Notes under the pieces: model-generated | Seen by the model: only the letters and a program-made list of their open reading frames with translations | Database searches by the model: none | Told to the model about the DNA's origin: nothing | Part shown: in pieces, positions 58,701 to 59,321 of the stretch | Position numbering within the stretch: position 1 is the first letter of the stretch | Layout of the letters: each line of letters begins with the position of its first letter | Origin: Pedobacter zeaxanthinifaciens | GTDB taxonomy: Bacteria; Bacteroidota; Bacteroidia; Sphingobacteriales; Sphingobacteriaceae | DNA: 59,321 bases | Reading direction: 5' to 3' | Assembly: GCF_003313335.1 (NCBI RefSeq) | Contig: NZ_QMHP01000016.1 | Coordinates: 1 to 59,321, forward strand | Made by a program: the position numbers and the translations under genes

Positions 58701-58933
58701 TCGGTACGTAACACTTTTTTTAAGGCATCTTCTTTGGCATCTTGAGTAATGGATGGATTGAGTTTGTCTATGGCATCACGCAAACGGGTAGTCAACACCA
58801 CTTCACTGTACTGTCTTTCCGGGTGCTCGCCATCGGGTGAAATATTTACTCCGTTCAGGTATTCATATCCTAAACTTTTTAAATAACCCAATGCAATTTC
58901 TTCTATTTCGTTTTCGGTGATGCTGTTTCTCAT
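55787..58933 (-). CDS. hsdR: Type I restriction enzyme, R (restriction/translocase) subunit
   Basis: 1048 residues, full length for HsdR. The N-terminal nuclease domain has the PD-(D/E)XK residues Asp143, Glu157 and Lys159 (RPDLILLINGLPLVVIELKN). The SF2 helicase motor follows: Walker A HTQGSGKS near 295-302, LTDRNDLDEQL, DEAH in VVADEAHRSQYD near 425, GFTGTPI, and late motifs in DMWLTGFDAPCLHTLYVDKP and AIARVNRV. A helical C-terminal part (about 750-1048) would dock to the M2S core. The enzyme translocates DNA with ATP and cuts unmethylated foreign DNA. hsdM and hsdS are not seen; they should lie beyond the right edge, upstream on the same strand. No frameshift is apparent. Confidence 0.96.
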   Translation of the reverse strand: MRNSITENEIEEIALGYLKSLGYEYLNGVNISPDGEHPERQYSEVVLTTRLRDAIDKLNPSITQDAKEDALKKVLRTDSPNLLINNETFHHYLTDGVDVEIRTESGIRGEKVYVVDFENPENNEFLVVNQFTIIEGNQNKRPDLILLINGLPLVVIELKNAVDENTTIKSAYNQLQTYKQAIPSLFTYNELLIISDGWDARCGTLTSDFGRFMSWKTKDGKTEATHLEMQMQVMFDGMLNKQTLLDLVRQFIVFEKSDTKTLKKVAVYHQYYAVNKAVESTVTASSGEGDRRGGVIWHTQGSGKSLSMVFYSGKLIIDPRMENPTLVILTDRNDLDEQLHETFTNCQQLLRQEPQKAESRRDLKNLLQVASGGIVFTTIQKFMPMQEDVIQPENSNVVNEPSAEYIGADIKALSERKNIVVVADEAHRSQYDFIDGFAKHLRDALPNATFIGFTGTPIESTDRNTQAVFGNYVDIYDIKQAVDDKATVPIFYESRLAKVHFAEDEKVHLDEQFEELTEGEELSNRQQMRAKWTRLEAIVGNPNRLKKIAEDLVYHFEQRNAVLDGKAMIVCMSRRICVELYDAIIKFRPFWHSDDDDKGVIKVIMTGSSSDTLNIQPHIRNKPRRKAIGDRLKNPNDPLKLVIVRDMWLTGFDAPCLHTLYVDKPMRGHNLMQAIARVNRVFNEGKEGGLVVDYLGIAQELKTALAEYTASGGEGKPTLDQELAVAKMLELHEAIDYQLRHFDWRKFFTLSPEEKLKFIPVIVDYIFSQENGEQSFTENTKNLLKVFAISVPHEKAMTIRDDVALFQAIKARLIKISDRNEGGKTDEEMETAIKQIISEAITADNVIDIFDAAGLKKPNIEILDERFLQELKDLPQKNLAVELLKKLLKDEIKKKSKINLVESKKFSEMLEDAIKRYHNGMIDTVEFLEKVLIPFAEEMKKANRRGDKLGLDYREYAFYTALEVNNSAVAVLGDDILKQIAQELLKTVRNSTTIDWTIKESVQAELRRNIRRVLRKSGYPPDLQEKAVDTVITQAKLLADDLSKNDIR

Positions 58934-58934
58934 T

Positions 58935-59258
58935 TTAAAAACCTAATTCTGGTTTAGTACCAATTACTCCAATTATGACTTTATTCAGAGTATTATCTGG
59001 ATAATAGTATACTCGATACGCAGTTCCTGCACTTAATTTTATGTGCCAGCTAAATTCTTTGTTTGTTCCATCGGGACAAGTATAGATTCTGGTACTGCTA
59101 CTTTTTTTGAGTCTGCTTTTTGTATCTGGACTTACATTTATTCCCATTTCATAATGAGGAAAAGTCCCTCCTTCCCATTTAACAGCAAACTCATTAAGTC
59201 TGATAAGCTTTTCTTTTATTAAAAGAAATCTATCATCATCAATAGAAAACTTGCACAA
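58935..59258 (-). CDS. Small protein of unknown function upstream of hsdR, start uncertain
   Basis: 107 residues if translation starts at 59258, where the codon is TTG, not ATG. The same frame stays open upstream to 59315, where an in-frame TGA (59316-59318) ends it. The upstream residues (VWNVQGWIVFPKY) look like protein. Either a rare start is used or the gene is the tail of a longer one broken by a stop or frameshift near the window edge. The visible part has no membrane segment; a beta-rich C-terminal part (WHIKLSAGTAYRVYYYPD, then KVIIGVIGTK) recalls RelE-like toxins, but this is a weak impression. Its stop lies one base before the hsdR start, so it belongs to the restriction operon. Confidence 0.5.
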   Translation of the reverse strand: MCKFSIDDDRFLLIKEKLIRLNEFAVKWEGGTFPHYEMGINVSPDTKSRLKKSSSTRIYTCPDGTNKEFSWHIKLSAGTAYRVYYYPDNTLNKVIIGVIGTKPELGF

Positions 59259-59321
59259 ACAGTCATAAACTGTGTATTTCGGAAATACTATCCATCCCTG
59301 TACGTTCCAAACTGTTCAGTA

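Noticed and set aside
1..59321. tRNA genes, CRISPR arrays, transposases or phage genes
   Set aside because: None was recognised on reading either strand; no regular spacer repeats, no transposase or integrase motifs.

Overview
The window looks like chromosome from a member of the phylum Bacteroidota, most likely family Sphingobacteriaceae (Pedobacter-like). This is inferred from paired SusC/SusD genes, lipoproteins with Bacteroidota-style lipoboxes, C-terminal type IX secretion (T9SS) sorting domains, LytTR response regulators paired with LytS-type kinases, the AT-rich base composition, and the absence of clear Shine-Dalgarno sites. No tRNA, rRNA, CRISPR array, insertion sequence or integrase was recognised.

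Region 1 (1-36318) is one large carbohydrate-utilisation locus with every gene on the minus strand. In transcription order it holds: a T9SS-sorted propeller-like protein; a T9SS-sorted parallel beta-helix protein (candidate polysaccharide lyase) with an N-terminal DNRLRE/CBM96-like domain; a GH2 enzyme with a C-terminal malectin domain; a large GH-A clan protein with two discoidin domains and a DNRLRE-like domain; a second, unusual GH2-like enzyme; a DUF2264 protein; a GH88 unsaturated uronyl hydrolase; a GH39 beta-xylosidase; a 320-bp gap; then SusC-SusD, SusC-SusD, two surface lipoproteins that probably bind glycan, two tandem GH10-like lipoproteins, a GH-A lipoprotein, and mannonate dehydratase UxuA, followed by a terminator. 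The enzymes point to a polymer containing xylose-like and glucuronic-acid residues (glucuronoxylan or a related acidic glycan). Surface GH10 and lyase enzymes would cut it, two SusCD pumps would import the pieces, periplasmic GH88/GH39/GH2/DUF2264 enzymes would finish them, and cytoplasmic UxuA would feed released uronic acid into the hexuronate pathway. Several enzymes are divergent: the GH10 pair lacks the usual GHTLVWH block, and two GH-A proteins cannot be placed in a family by eye. The true substrate may therefore be something other than ordinary xylan.

Region 2 (36.5-51.1 kb) is rich in signalling genes. It holds a small membrane protein, a LytS/LytTR kinase-regulator pair next to an S41 peptidase, a single-domain response regulator, a DUF389 membrane protein, a cold-shock protein with a clean terminator, a PAS kinase, another single-domain regulator, a GAF kinase, and a second LytTR regulator with a 982-residue beta-propeller sensor kinase. 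The propeller kinase resembles a hybrid two-component PUL sensor, but its output is a separate LytTR protein.

Region 3 (51.2-59.3 kb) is a mixed tail. It holds a T9SS-sorted surface protein, a small c-type cytochrome lipoprotein, an HNH endonuclease, an unknown lipoprotein, a complete type I restriction subunit HsdR, and a small unknown gene just upstream of hsdR. The modification and specificity subunits are not in the window.
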